A stretch of DNA of 64,000 bases. It comes from Mycobacterium sp. D16R12 (lineage in GTDB: Bacteria; Actinomycetota; Actinomycetes; Mycobacteriales; Mycobacteriaceae). A program made the position numbers and the translations under genes. This document shows positions 18,459 to 27,457 of the stretch, piece by piece. The stretch's first letter is position 1; each line of letters starts with the position of its first letter. Location: NCBI RefSeq assembly GCF_002013465.1, contig NZ_MAFC01000032.1, positions 1-64,000 of the forward strand, read 5' to 3'. The notes below the pieces were generated by a model. It worked only from the letters and a program-made list of their open reading frames with translations, was not told where the DNA came from and searched no databases.

Positions 18459-19607
18459 GTGTACGTACGACAGCTGGGATTGCGGGATTTCCGGTCATGG
18501 GAGCGAGTGGACCTGGAACTCGAGCCCGGACGCACCGTTTTCGTCGGACCCAACGGCTATGGCAAAACGAATCTAGTTGAAGCCCTGTGGTATTCATCCA
18601 CGCTGGGTTCTCATCGGGTCGCTACCGACGCACCCCTGGTCCGCAACGGTGCGGAGCGGGCGGTGGTGTCGACCATCGTGGTGAATGAGGGCCGCGAGCT
18701 GGCGGTCGACCTGGAAATTGCGGCTGGACGGGCCAACAAGGCCAGGATCAACCGATCCCCGGTGCGCAGCCCCCGCGAGATCGTCGGGATCTTGCACGCG
18801 GTGCTGTTCGCGCCCGAAGACCTGTCGCTGGTGCGCGGCGACCCTTCCGACCGGCGGAGGTTCCTGGACGATCTTTTGATTCAGCGCCGTCCCCGAATGG
18901 CGGGTGTGCGCGCGGACTACGACAAGGTGCTTCGGCAGCGCACCGCGCTGCTGAAGACCGCGGGGGCAGCGCTTCGGCAGCGCAACGATCAAAGCGTGCT
19001 GGATACCCTCGATGTGTGGGACGGGCATCTTGTGGCCCATGGTGCCGAATTACTCTCCGCCCGTATCGAATTGGTAGGCCAGCTGCGACCGCTGGTGGAG
19101 AAGTCCTATCAACTGCTGGCGCCGACGTCTCGTCCCGCGGATATCGCGTACCGCAGCAGCGTGGTTGGTGTGGAGGGAGAGTTGTCGGTGCAACATCTCG
19201 CGGATGCATTGCACGCCGGATTGGTGGCCAGACGGTCCGCGGAGATCGAACGAGGTGTCTGTCTGGTCGGACCACACCGCGATGACCTGGAACTGCGGCT
19301 TGGGGACGGCCCGGCCAAGGGGTTCGCCAGTCACGGGGAATCCTGGTCCTTCGCGTTGGCATTGCGATTGGCGGCCTTTGACCTGCTCCGTTCCGATGGC
19401 ACCGACCCACTCCTGATGCTCGACGACGTGTTCGCGGAACTGGATGGTGCCAGGCGCCGGTCCTTGGCCGCGGTGGCCGCCGATGCAGAGCAAGTTCTGG
19501 TGACGGCGGCGGTCCCGGACGATGTTCCCGAGGAATTGTCGGCGCGCACGGTTACCGTCGACGTGCGGGAAGATTCCTCGGGCAGAAAGTCGGTGGTGCA
19601 TGAGTGA
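18459..19607 (+). CDS. recF: DNA replication and repair protein RecF
   Basis: An SMC-like ABC ATPase that helps load RecA at gaps. The 382-residue protein has Walker A (F-V-G-P-N-G-Y-G-K-T-N), the ABC signature region (G-P-H-R-D-D-L-E) and Walker B (P-L-L-M-L-D-D-V-F-A-E-L-D). It starts with GTG 18 bases after gnd and overlaps the next gene by 8 bases. Confidence 0.96.
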   Translation: MYVRQLGLRDFRSWERVDLELEPGRTVFVGPNGYGKTNLVEALWYSSTLGSHRVATDAPLVRNGAERAVVSTIVVNEGRELAVDLEIAAGRANKARINRSPVRSPREIVGILHAVLFAPEDLSLVRGDPSDRRRFLDDLLIQRRPRMAGVRADYDKVLRQRTALLKTAGAALRQRNDQSVLDTLDVWDGHLVAHGAELLSARIELVGQLRPLVEKSYQLLAPTSRPADIAYRSSVVGVEGELSVQHLADALHAGLVARRSAEIERGVCLVGPHRDDLELRLGDGPAKGFASHGESWSFALALRLAAFDLLRSDGTDPLLMLDDVFAELDGARRRSLAAVAADAEQVLVTAAVPDDVPEELSARTVTVDVREDSSGRKSVVHE

Positions 19608-20151
19608 GGAAGAGGCCTGGCCGCCGGAGCATTTAGCCGGGGTGACGGGGATGGATTTGGTACGCCGGGTGCTCGAAGAAGCGCGCGGTGCGGCCAAGCA
19701 GCAGGGCAAGGACGTCGGCAGAGGCGGCCGCTCCCCGCAGCAGCGCCGCAAGGTTGCCGGGGGACGACGCACCTGGTCGGGTCCTGGCCCGGATGCCCGA
19801 GACCCACAGCTATTGGGAACGGCCGCAGGAGATCTGGCCAACCGGCGCGGCTGGTCACCCCGGGTGTCTGAGGGTGCGGTGTTCGGACGGTGGGATGCTG
19901 TCGTCGGCGAGCAGATCGCCGCTCATGCGACACCGACCGCCCTGAACGAGGGTGTGCTGACGGTCGCCGCGGAGTCCACGGCGTGGGCGACACAGCTGCG
20001 GTTGGTGCAGGCACAGCTGCTGGCGAAGATCGCCGCGGCCGTGGGTGACGGTGTGGTGACCAGTTTGAAGATCTCTGGACCGACCGCACCGTCCTGGCGC
20101 AAGGGCCCCCGGCATATTGCCGGACGCGGTCCGCGCGACACCTACGGCTGA
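19600..20151 (+). CDS. DUF721 (DciA-like) protein
   Basis: A 183-residue protein with a basic, low-complexity N-terminal half and a C-terminal DUF721 domain (W-D-A-V-V-G-E-Q-I-A-A-H-A-T-P and L-T-V-A-A-E-S-T-A-W-A-T-Q-L). In many bacteria DUF721 proteins (DciA) help load the replicative helicase DnaB, which suits the position between recF and gyrB. The ATG lies inside the last codons of recF. It corresponds to M. tuberculosis Rv0004. Confidence 0.9.
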   Translation: MSEEEAWPPEHLAGVTGMDLVRRVLEEARGAAKQQGKDVGRGGRSPQQRRKVAGGRRTWSGPGPDARDPQLLGTAAGDLANRRGWSPRVSEGAVFGRWDAVVGEQIAAHATPTALNEGVLTVAAESTAWATQLRLVQAQLLAKIAAAVGDGVVTSLKISGPTAPSWRKGPRHIAGRGPRDTYG

Positions 20152-20364
20152 GGGCTCATCGCCGCGTCGCGCGACGGAAACGGGGTCTAGAGCGTCCTGA
20201 TACGGGCAGATCCGAGATATGCGACGGACGGCGTAAATAGAGGGGACGAAACATGCCCTGAAACTAGGTGCCGTCGGTGCAGACCAGTAGGATGGTGCTA
20301 ACACGGATCGCTGGGTCTATGACCCGCGAGAGTCGTTACTTCCAGACAGGAGACAAAGTCGATC

Positions 20365-22392
20365 GTGGCTGCGCCGAAGAAGAGTGACAAGAGCGAATAC
20401 AGTGCCGACTCGATCACCATCCTCGAGGGGCTCGAAGCGGTCCGGAAGCGCCCCGGTATGTACATCGGGTCCACCGGCGAACGCGGTCTACACCACCTGA
20501 TCTGGGAAGTTGTCGATAACTCCGTTGATGAGGCGATGGCCGGGTACGCGACCACCGTCGAGGTGACGATGCTTGAGGACGGCGGCATCCAGGTCAAGGA
20601 CGATGGCCGCGGTATTCCGGTAGCTATGCATGCCACGGGAATACCGACCGTTGATGTCGTCATGACGCAGCTGCACGCCGGCGGCAAGTTCGACTCAGAC
20701 TCCTACGCGGTGTCGGGCGGTCTGCACGGTGTGGGTATCTCCGTGGTGAACGCGCTCTCGACAAAGGTCGAGTTGGAGATCTTGCGCGATGGACACGAGT
20801 GGCAGCAGGTGTACACGGCGTCGGTGCCGGGAACGTTGCAGCAGGGCGCCCCCACCAAGAAGACAGGCACCACGGTCCGGTTCTGGGCGGATCCGAATAT
20901 CTTCGAGACCACCACTTACGACTTCGAGACGGTCGCCAGGCGTCTGCAAGAGCAGGCCTTCCTGAACAAGGGTCTGACCATCAAGCTCACCGACGAGCGC
21001 GTGAGCAACGCAGATGTGACGGACGAAGTGGTCAGCGATACCGCTGAGGCACCCAAGACTGCTGAAGAGCAGGCTGCGGAATCGGCTGCGCCCCATAAGG
21101 TTAAGAACCGCGTCTTCCACTATCCCGACGGTCTGGTCGACTTTGTCAAGCACATCAACCGCACCAAATCGGCCATCCACTCCACCATCGTCGACTTCTC
21201 CGGCAAGGGCGAGGGCCATGAGGTGGAGATCGCGATGCAGTGGAACGCCGGCTACTCAGAGTCGGTGCACACCTTCGCCAACACCATCAACACCCATGAG
21301 GGCGGTACGCACGAGGAGGGATTCCGGGCGGCGCTCACGACGGTGGTCAACAAGTACGCCAAGGAGAAGAAGCTCCTCAAGGAAAAGGACACCAACCTCA
21401 CCGGTGACGACATTCGCGAAGGCTTGGCCGCTGTCATCTCGGTGAAGGTGGGCGAGCCCCAGTTCGAGGGCCAGACCAAGACCAAGCTGGGCAACACCGA
21501 GGTCAAGTCGTTTGTGCAGAAGGTGTGTAACGAGCAGCTGCAGCACTGGTTCGACTCGAACCCGGCCGACGCGAAAACTGTTCTAAATAAGGCGGTTTCG
21601 TCGGCGCAGGCGCGTATCGCGGCGCGCAAGGCACGCGAGCTGGTCCGCCGCAAGAGCGCCACCGACATCGGCGGGCTGCCCGGCAAGCTGGCCGATTGCC
21701 GCTCCACCGATCCGTCGAAGTCCGAACTGTATGTGGTGGAGGGTGACTCGGCCGGTGGTTCGGCCAAGAGCGGCCGCGACTCGATGTTCCAGGCGATTCT
21801 GCCGCTGCGCGGCAAGATCATTAACGTCGAAAAGGCCCGTATCGACCGGGTTTTGAAGAACACGGAAGTCCAGGCGATCATCACGGCGCTCGGTACCGGT
21901 ATTCACGACGAGTTTGACCTAGCCAAACTTCGGTACCACAAGATCGTGCTGATGGCCGACGCCGACGTTGACGGCCAACACATTTCGACGCTGCTGCTGA
22001 CACTGCTGTTCCGCTTTATGCGCCCGCTGGTCGAGCACGGCCACATCTTCCTGGCGCAGCCGCCGCTGTACAAGCTCAAGTGGCAGCGCACCTTGCCGGA
22101 GTTCGCGTACTCGGATCGCGAGCGCGATGGGTTGATGGAAGCCGGGCTCAAGGCCGGCAAGAGGATCAACAAGGACGACGGCATCCAGCGCTACAAGGGT
22201 CTGGGCGAGATGGACGCCAAGGAACTGTGGGAGACCACCATGGATCCGTCCGTGCGTGTGCTGCGTCAGGTGACACTCGATGACGCCGCCGCGGCCGACG
22301 AGCTGTTCTCGATCCTGATGGGCGAGGACGTCGAGGCACGCCGCAGCTTCATCACCCGAAACGCCAGGGACGTGCGCTTCCTCGACGTGTAG
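20365..22392 (+). CDS. gyrB: DNA gyrase subunit B
   Basis: The ATPase subunit of gyrase, 675 residues: GHKL ATPase domain (E-V-V-D-N-S-V-D-E-A, D-D-G-R-G-I-P-V, G-L-H-G-V-G), transducer, and TOPRIM (E-G-D-S-A-G-G, D-A-D-V-D-G). The quinolone region P-L-R-G-K-I-I-N-V-E-K-A...L-K-N-T-E-V is the usual mycobacterial version. The GTG at 20365 has a GGAGAC ribosome site. Unlike most mycobacteria, gyrA does not follow; about 14.7 kb separate the two. Confidence 0.97.
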   Translation: MAAPKKSDKSEYSADSITILEGLEAVRKRPGMYIGSTGERGLHHLIWEVVDNSVDEAMAGYATTVEVTMLEDGGIQVKDDGRGIPVAMHATGIPTVDVVMTQLHAGGKFDSDSYAVSGGLHGVGISVVNALSTKVELEILRDGHEWQQVYTASVPGTLQQGAPTKKTGTTVRFWADPNIFETTTYDFETVARRLQEQAFLNKGLTIKLTDERVSNADVTDEVVSDTAEAPKTAEEQAAESAAPHKVKNRVFHYPDGLVDFVKHINRTKSAIHSTIVDFSGKGEGHEVEIAMQWNAGYSESVHTFANTINTHEGGTHEEGFRAALTTVVNKYAKEKKLLKEKDTNLTGDDIREGLAAVISVKVGEPQFEGQTKTKLGNTEVKSFVQKVCNEQLQHWFDSNPADAKTVLNKAVSSAQARIAARKARELVRRKSATDIGGLPGKLADCRSTDPSKSELYVVEGDSAGGSAKSGRDSMFQAILPLRGKIINVEKARIDRVLKNTEVQAIITALGTGIHDEFDLAKLRYHKIVLMADADVDGQHISTLLLTLLFRFMRPLVEHGHIFLAQPPLYKLKWQRTLPEFAYSDRERDGLMEAGLKAGKRINKDDGIQRYKGLGEMDAKELWETTMDPSVRVLRQVTLDDAAAADELFSILMGEDVEARRSFITRNARDVRFLDV

Positions 22393-22459
22393 TGGCGCTC
22401 GCCCAACCGGCGAGATAGTTGCGGATTCAATTTGGTCCGGAAATTTCTCGTCGGCCGGT

Positions 22460-22485
22460 GGAACCGATCCGGAGATCCTGCCGTC
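22460..22485 (+). promoter_or_regulatory. SigM-like ECF promoter, island unit 1
   Basis: GGAACC (22460-22465), 16 bases, CGTC (22482-22485). The extended -35 reads GTGGAACCGAT. The expected start site near 22492 leaves a leader of about 32 bases before the ATG at 22524. Four further copies with the same spacing occur in the island. Confidence 0.72.
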
Positions 22486-22523
22486 GTACGTACGAGTACG
22501 AAAGCAGCCGGAGGGATATCTAC

Positions 22524-23735
22524 ATGGGTGAGAAGTTCAGCGTCGACACCGAAAAGTTGGCAGGTTTTGGCGGGGGCGTCCAGGACCTAGCCGTGTACAT
22601 CGGCAAGGTACAGGGGCTCGTCGATTCGGATGGAGGACCGAAGAACGGGTGGGAGGGCCTCATGTCCAACCTGAAGGATCCCTTCGAGAGCACCAAGGCA
22701 GAGACATCTAAGCGATACGACAAACGCCAGACCGCGACCTACATGACGGGCAATGAGCTGATCTCACTGGCCAACGTCTACAAGGAGCAAGAAAGCAAGA
22801 GAGGCGAGAAGATCCGGGCGGCTGCGTCTGGCCTCACCGCGCATGATTCCTGGCGACAGGGTGATGCCACGACGACGGCTGCTCACCTTGCGACGGGGGA
22901 CCTGCCGGACCTGGCGGCTCCGAAGGAAGAAGAAGCCGATGTCCGCGGGCTCATCAAGGACTCGATTGGGTGGGTTGCCGACGCGGATGAACAAATCGAG
23001 AAGGTCTCCGGATGGAGCCCCATCAATGACACATTCAAAAAGGTTGTAGGCAACTGGGCCGAGTTGACGCGGATCGGCAATGTGTACGAGAAGGCCGGCA
23101 AGGGCCTTGAGGGCGCCGGTAAGTCATTGGAGACAATGACCGCGCAATCCGGTTCGCACTGGAATGGCAAGGCGGCCCAGGCATTTGACGATTACTCAGG
23201 CGATCTAAGCAAGGCTCTGGAGGCCGAGGCCCCGTTGACGAAGGTCATCAAGGACTGCCTGGATGTACTAGTCGAGCAGATCAAGAAGCTGGTCAAATCT
23301 ATTGCCGAGCTAGTCGTTAAGAAACTGGAAGAGGAAGTCCAGATCGACAGCTGGAAGGACAAGCTGAAGGTTCTGGCGAAGAAGATTCCAATCGCGGGTA
23401 CCGCCTGGCAGATCGAACGGCTGGGCGAGATCCTGGTCAAGGTCTGGACTGAGGCGACGAAGCTGGTGGATCAGGTTCAGAAGGCCGTTGACCTGGTGAA
23501 GTCCGTCATCGAGTTCTTCAAGGATCCAGCGGGATATCTGAAAGAGAAGGGTAACGACGCACTGAACAAGGCCCTAGACAACGCTCTAGACAAGGCCGGG
23601 ATCGAAAGCGCCGCGGGGAAACAGCTGGCCAAGGATCTGCCCGCCGCAATCTCGGCGGTGGGTGATTACAGCGCGGCTCCCGACGGGGGAATTCCCGTGA
23701 GCGCGGGCAGCGCGCCTTGGGAAGACGGAAACTGA
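22524..23735 (+). CDS. Large helical T7SS-substrate-like protein with two WxG motifs
   Basis: A 403-residue, almost wholly alpha-helical protein without a signal peptide. Two WxG-type turns are visible, W-E-G-L near residue 40 and W-N-G-K near residue 215, each between long amphipathic helices, as in tandem WXG100/LXG-like domains. A YxxxE-type motif (Y-K-E-Q-E) lies near residue 90. The C-terminal third is lysine-rich and coiled-coil-like (V-K-K-L-E-E-E-V; L-V-D-Q-V-Q-K-A-V-D-L-V) with no enzyme motif I recognise. The ATG has a GGAGGG ribosome site and a SigM-like promoter upstream. Its stop overlaps the next start (TGATG). I infer secretion by an ESX system; function unknown. Confidence 0.75.
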   Translation: MGEKFSVDTEKLAGFGGGVQDLAVYIGKVQGLVDSDGGPKNGWEGLMSNLKDPFESTKAETSKRYDKRQTATYMTGNELISLANVYKEQESKRGEKIRAAASGLTAHDSWRQGDATTTAAHLATGDLPDLAAPKEEEADVRGLIKDSIGWVADADEQIEKVSGWSPINDTFKKVVGNWAELTRIGNVYEKAGKGLEGAGKSLETMTAQSGSHWNGKAAQAFDDYSGDLSKALEAEAPLTKVIKDCLDVLVEQIKKLVKSIAELVVKKLEEEVQIDSWKDKLKVLAKKIPIAGTAWQIERLGEILVKVWTEATKLVDQVQKAVDLVKSVIEFFKDPAGYLKEKGNDALNKALDNALDKAGIESAAGKQLAKDLPAAISAVGDYSAAPDGGIPVSAGSAPWEDGN

Positions 23736-23971
23736 TGGTGGACATTCCCGACGATCCAGATCTGCGGGCCCTGGTGCTCAAGGTCACCGATGGCATCGCA
23801 GAGATGGAAGCGGTCCGGTTGGAGGCCGAGCGGTTCATCGATACCCCCATCGATCCGGTCTTCAGCCCGCAGCAAAAAGAGGACGTGCCGCCGCTGCCGA
23901 CACCTTCGGAACTTGAAGAAGACGACTTCTATACGTTCAATAACCCGTTAGGACCGACAAAGTGGAAGTGA
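23735..23971 (+). CDS. Small acidic protein with C-terminal DDFYxF tail
   Basis: A 78-residue protein translation-coupled to the preceding T7SS-like gene (TGATG). It has one amphipathic helix (about residues 8-38), a proline-rich linker and the tail L-E-E-D-D-F-Y-T-F. The same kind of tail ends two other small proteins of the island (32679-32903 and 30515-30796). I recognise no family; a chaperone, adaptor or secretion partner for the neighbouring effector is possible. Confidence 0.7.
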   Translation: MVDIPDDPDLRALVLKVTDGIAEMEAVRLEAERFIDTPIDPVFSPQQKEDVPPLPTPSELEEDDFYTFNNPLGPTKWK

Positions 23972-23972
23972 T

Positions 23973-24557
23973 ATGAAAAAGCAGGCGTGGGTAGTAGCCG
24001 TTGCGGCATTGGGGCTCACGGTGGGATGTCAATCTCAGAAGACTGATGCCACCGCAACGCCACTGAGTTCGGCGGAATCGTCATCGACGACCACACCTTC
24101 GTCAACGGCGAAAAGTTCTGGTTTCCAACCGTTTGCTCCTACTACCGAACCGTGCAGCCTGGTCACCCCCGAGCAACTGAATCCACAGGGCGCGGCGCCG
24201 ATCACATCGCGTGCCAGGGCATCCTCGAACAGCATCGTGCAGTGCTCGTACAAGGACGCCGACAGCCGCGAGGTGCTGAACGTCAAGCTGTTCAAGAACT
24301 CAGACGGGGCATCCAACTTTCGCTCGATACACGTCAGGATCCTTGAGTCCGAGGGTGCTCAGATATACGTCATGAAGGACGAGCCGAGCGAATGTGGCGT
24401 TGGGCTCCTGGGGCCCGAGGACAACATAGCCCAGTTTGAATTTGAGCCGGGTAGTGCAGCGGTGGCCGCTGCTGCCCTGCCTGTCGGGCAGACGTGGTGT
24501 GACTTCTCGGCGCCGGTAATCGCCGAGGCCAACAAAAAGCTGGGTTGGACGAAGTAG
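23973..24557 (+). CDS. Lipoprotein, DUF3558-like
   Basis: A 194-residue exported lipoprotein: short basic N-terminus, hydrophobic segment and lipobox-like L-T-V-G-C (Cys at about residue 19), then a Ser/Thr-rich linker. The globular part has the C-S-L-V-T-P-E-Q-L and C-S-Y pattern of DUF3558 lipoproteins (paired cysteines in a small beta-rich domain). The start is one base after the preceding stop. It ends unit 1 and is followed by a perfect inverted repeat. A role as immunity or anchoring partner for the unit-1 effector is inference. Confidence 0.78.
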   Translation: MKKQAWVVAVAALGLTVGCQSQKTDATATPLSSAESSSTTTPSSTAKSSGFQPFAPTTEPCSLVTPEQLNPQGAAPITSRARASSNSIVQCSYKDADSREVLNVKLFKNSDGASNFRSIHVRILESEGAQIYVMKDEPSECGVGLLGPEDNIAQFEFEPGSAAVAAAALPVGQTWCDFSAPVIAEANKKLGWTK

Positions 24558-24561
24558 TGGC

Positions 24562-24602
24562 GTATGACTTTGGGTGACTGGCCCAGTCACCCAAAGTCAT
24601 AC
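24562..24602. terminator. Perfect 20-bp inverted repeat between convergent genes
   Basis: Arms 24562-24581 and 24583-24602 are exact reverse complements around a single base (24582). It lies between the stops of two convergent genes (24557 and 24607). It has no T-run, so it would act as a factor-assisted or hairpin-type bidirectional terminator; a protein-binding palindrome is an alternative. Confidence 0.7.
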
Positions 24603-24606
24603 TCGC

Positions 24607-25821
24607 TCACTCGAATTCGACGTCCCAGCCGAGCTTCTTGTAGCGCCGCTTCTCGCGCTCCTGCGCTTGCTTGTCGGCCTTCTCCTGCTCACTCCAGTCA
24701 CCAATGACGGCCGGGGATGCCTTGGGCAGGTCGCCCATGAACTCATAGGTGTTGTCGAGGTTGATCAGAATCGCCGGGGTCTCGTGGTCGTCGTCCTCGC
24801 CGTGGCCGCCGCCCTTGCCGTGTGCGCCAGCGCCGCCCATCATGCCCATGGGACCCATTGCGCCGCCACGCACTCCGGACGCGCCGACAGCGGCCGGGTT
24901 GCTGCCCGCACCGCTCGTCGCCCCGCCGGGCATGCCCGCACCAGGTCGTAGTGCACTTGGTCCACCGGCGGTTCCCGACGCGAGTCCTGTGCCGCCTGCA
25001 GAACCAGAGGAGCCATAACCAGCTGCGGTCGTCGCTCCGAGGGGAAGCCCGGAACCACCTGTGCCCGTGCCGGTTCCGGAACCAAACGGTGAGCTTCCGC
25101 CAGCGCCTGAACCGGAGCCAGCGCCTTGCCCACCGCCTGAGCCGCTACCTGAACCCGAACCTGAACCGGCGCCCTGTCCTTGGCCGCCTTGCCCCTCGCC
25201 GTTGGCGAGCTGGGGCTTGGTGTTCTTGTCGGCGAGCCCGTCGGTGCCGCCGCCTGGGGACTGCAGATTGTTACCGGATCCACCGCCGGAATTGCCGCCT
25301 CCCCCACCGCCGCCGCCACCGCCTGGCTGCTGAATGGGTCCGCCGCCAGGGGAGTTCGAGCCGGAGTCGTCAATCTTGGGACGGGTTACGTCCATTGGAG
25401 TGCTGTAGGTGCTCTGAGCGTCTTGGGCGAGTTGGAACGTAGCGTCCTCGCGTTGTCTCTTTGTTGCGTCGTCGGGCAACTGGTGCCGGCCAGGCACTCC
25501 AGAGGAAGCATTGAGTGTGCCGCCGTCGTTCGCCAAGGCTGCGCTCATCTTGTAGGTCTTGTTCTGAAGGCCGTCGTCGGTGATCTGTTCCATGTACGTC
25601 GCGCGTAGTTCAGCTTGAGCGGCTTTAGGCCCCGAACCGGCCCAGAACTTCTCGTCGTTCAACTGGTCGTGCGCAGTCTTGAGCGCCTCGAGCGACTTGT
25701 GGATCGTCTGAGATGTGTTGTACCAGTCTTGAATTAGATCAGCAGCATTATTGTTCGCAAGCTTTGATAGCTGCTGGCTGATCGTCTCAAATGACTTCCC
25801 GTACCAGTTATCGTTCGCCAT
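24607..25821 (-). CDS. PPE/WXG-like protein with long glycine-rich linker
   Basis: A 404-residue protein. Residues 1-110 form helical hairpins with N-W-Y-G near the start and F-W-A-G-S-G about residue 60, typical of T7SS-targeted PPE/WXG proteins. Residues about 155-340 are Gly/Ser/Ala-rich with polyglycine runs. The charged C-terminus (T-P-A-I-L-I-N...G-D-L-P-K-A-S-P-A-V-I-G) resembles the end of a family of actinobacterial PPE-like proteins that share a P-x-V-I-G motif. It is the last gene of the leftward unit 2, with a strong GGGGGAG ribosome site. Function unknown. Confidence 0.72.
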   Translation of the reverse strand: MANDNWYGKSFETISQQLSKLANNNAADLIQDWYNTSQTIHKSLEALKTAHDQLNDEKFWAGSGPKAAQAELRATYMEQITDDGLQNKTYKMSAALANDGGTLNASSGVPGRHQLPDDATKRQREDATFQLAQDAQSTYSTPMDVTRPKIDDSGSNSPGGGPIQQPGGGGGGGGGGNSGGGSGNNLQSPGGGTDGLADKNTKPQLANGEGQGGQGQGAGSGSGSGSGSGGGQGAGSGSGAGGSSPFGSGTGTGTGGSGLPLGATTAAGYGSSGSAGGTGLASGTAGGPSALRPGAGMPGGATSGAGSNPAAVGASGVRGGAMGPMGMMGGAGAHGKGGGHGEDDDHETPAILINLDNTYEFMGDLPKASPAVIGDWSEQEKADKQAQEREKRRYKKLGWDVEFE

Positions 25822-25838
25822 GGTGCATTCTCCCCCAG

Positions 25839-26444
25839 CTACTTCGGAAGTTTATTTGCGGTTAGGGTTGCTACCTCGACAGCCTTGGAACAGGCGTCTG
25901 GAATCTGTTGGAGCGCGGGTGCGTCCGTAACTTCGACAATGGTTCCGACAGTTGCTTGCTGAGAAGGGATCTCAACAAAACAGTTCTGCATGTCCCCAGG
26001 ATCGGAGCGGTAGGTTGCTCCCCCAAGCCCTTCGATTGTGACGGGTTGTGAGCCCGGGAACAGCTTCGGATCGAGGTAACGGTCAATTGAACCGTTGAGC
26101 ACGGTGACTTGTGCGCGCCATCCGGCGCCTTTCCATTTGCAGCCACGTTGCAGATGGGAAGGTACGTCTTGAATGGTCGCCGGATCTAGTCCCACCCGGC
26201 GAATCTCGTCAGCTGTGTAGGCAACACATGGATCGAAGGTTGTCCCGTCGGTATTCTTGTCCGGCGGCTGATGCGGTATCGACGTGATTGTCTCCGGGGC
26301 TTTGGAACTGGATGACGCACCAGATGGCGGTGAATCAGATGAAGTAGGCGCTGTCGACACATTTCCATCGGTGACAGTTGAGCAAGCAGCCAAGGTAAGT
26401 GCGGTAGCGGTTACTAACAGCGCGTATCGGGGCGGCGCAATCAC
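25839..26444 (-). CDS. Lipoprotein, DUF3558
   Basis: A 201-residue lipoprotein: signal segment ending L-T-L-A-A-C (Cys at residue 21), Ser/Pro-rich linker and a DUF3558 domain (F-D-P-C-V-A-Y-T-A-D-E-I, R-G-C-K-W-K, N-C-F-V-E-I-P). It starts with GTG overlapping the upstream stop by 4 bases (GTGA). Together with the DUF3558-like protein at 23973 it shows that both units carry this lipoprotein type. Confidence 0.85.
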   Translation of the reverse strand: MIAPPRYALLVTATALTLAACSTVTDGNVSTAPTSSDSPPSGASSSSKAPETITSIPHQPPDKNTDGTTFDPCVAYTADEIRRVGLDPATIQDVPSHLQRGCKWKGAGWRAQVTVLNGSIDRYLDPKLFPGSQPVTIEGLGGATYRSDPGDMQNCFVEIPSQQATVGTIVEVTDAPALQQIPDACSKAVEVATLTANKLPK

Positions 26445-26860
26445 GAGGTCACCGTGATCTGCACGCCTTCAAGCTTTTGGCCGATATTCTCCGCTGAAAG
26501 TTCGTCCACCCGTGCGTAGACCTCGCCCATCGTGATGAACTGGTCGATCTGTTTGGTGTAGATATCACGTTGAGCCTTGAGCTTGCTCTTTAAACTGTTG
26601 ACTTCATGTTGGTAGTGGGCGACGGCCTGCCTGCCCGATTCGAGACCGTCCGTCTCTCCAAATCCATGAGCCTGTTGAAACAGATCAGCCGCGTCGATGG
26701 CGTTATCGATCTCATTACGGGCAGTCAGCACGAGTTTCGCCATGGTCTTGCCAGCGTCGGCTTCCATGTGCAATTTGCCGGTGGAGCGGTCGCTCTTGGC
26801 CTGCGCGAGGATGTCCTGGAGGCCGGGATTGTTGCCCACGTCAGTCGTCTGTGACCCCAT
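26441..26860 (-). CDS. Small helical T7SS-like protein with YxxxD motif
   Basis: A 139-residue helical protein (ATG at 26860, GGAAGG ribosome site). Two long helices flank a turn H-G-F-G-E-T-D-G in the place of a WxG, and the C-terminal part carries V-Y-A-R-V-D-E, a YxxxD/E motif of the type used as the general ESX secretion signal. Translation-coupled to the following lipoprotein. A SigM-like promoter lies about 40 bases upstream. Probably an Esx/Esp-type secreted protein. Confidence 0.7.
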   Translation of the reverse strand: MGSQTTDVGNNPGLQDILAQAKSDRSTGKLHMEADAGKTMAKLVLTARNEIDNAIDAADLFQQAHGFGETDGLESGRQAVAHYQHEVNSLKSKLKAQRDIYTKQIDQFITMGEVYARVDELSAENIGQKLEGVQITVTS

Positions 26861-26898
26861 CGCTAACCTTCCGCCCAGAAAACGCTCATATAGGGGTA

Positions 26899-26924
26899 GA
26901 CGTAGCCACCCCCGCTTCGGTTCC
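26899..26924 (-). promoter_or_regulatory. SigM-like ECF promoter, island unit 2 (third)
   Basis: Read leftward: GGAACC (26924-26919), 16 bases, CGTC (26902-26899). The extended -35 is ATGGAACCGAA, with an AAATTT tract upstream. The leader to the ATG at 26860 would be about 32 bases. Confidence 0.7.
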
Positions 26925-27023
26925 ATCTTGCCGCGACAAATTTCTCATCACAACGCGGGTGGTTCTGATTACCGGGTTTTCGGGGGGAAACCCCAGACCA
27001 GGGCCCCATTCGAGGCGGGTGTC

Positions 27024-27332
27024 TTAGCCCTGCCGCGAAGAGTCGCCACCGAGCCCTGATGCGTTGCGGTCATCGGTGTCGGTGATAGCACTACTGGTCA
27101 TTCGAAGCTTGTCGCGATAGTCGTCGCAACGCGCACCGCCGTGAGTCATCAGCCCAGCGAGCCGCTCGACCGCCGGCCCGACATTGGCCATCTGATCGGC
27201 GTAGTGGGAGCCAAAGGTCTCGGCCCGCAGGTCGCACGATCGAACCTTGTCCCCCTGAGCACGCAAGCCCTCGGCGGCCCGGCCCCACACACCCGCCAAC
27301 TCTTCGACACCGTCAGAGTCGATGTACGTCAT
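27024..27332 (-). CDS. EspC/WXG100-like small protein
   Basis: A 102-residue helical protein (ATG at 27332, AAGGGAGG ribosome site) starting M-T-Y-I-D-S-D-G-V-E-E-L. Its size and helix-turn-helix layout (V-W-G-R-A-A-E-G-L...F-G-S-H-Y-A-D-Q-M...V-E-R-L-A-G-L) resemble ESX-secretion-associated EspC-type proteins. It has its own SigM-like promoter about 30 bases upstream of the start. Partner could be the 139-residue protein encoded next. Confidence 0.65.
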   Translation of the reverse strand: MTYIDSDGVEELAGVWGRAAEGLRAQGDKVRSCDLRAETFGSHYADQMANVGPAVERLAGLMTHGGARCDDYRDKLRMTSSAITDTDDRNASGLGGDSSRQG

Positions 27333-27367
27333 GAGTCCGGCCTCCCTTAGCTTCAACTACCTACTCG

Positions 27368-27393
27368 GACGCGGGCCGACACGAATCGGTTCC
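27368..27393 (-). promoter_or_regulatory. SigM-like ECF promoter, island unit 2 (second)
   Basis: Read leftward: GGAACC (27393-27388), 16 bases, CGTC (27371-27368). Extended -35 ATGGAACCGAT with AAATT upstream. The leader to the ATG at 27332 would be about 29 bases. Confidence 0.72.
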
Positions 27394-27457
27394 ATGAATT
27401 TGGGCGGGCCACGGTTAATTTGTCTGCATTGGTAATTCGGGTGTGATTGACCCCCGT

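Noticed and set aside
24840..25373. Polyglycine/serine-coding DNA read in other frames as separate proteins
   Set aside because: These are shadows of the low-complexity linker of the 404-residue PPE-like protein.
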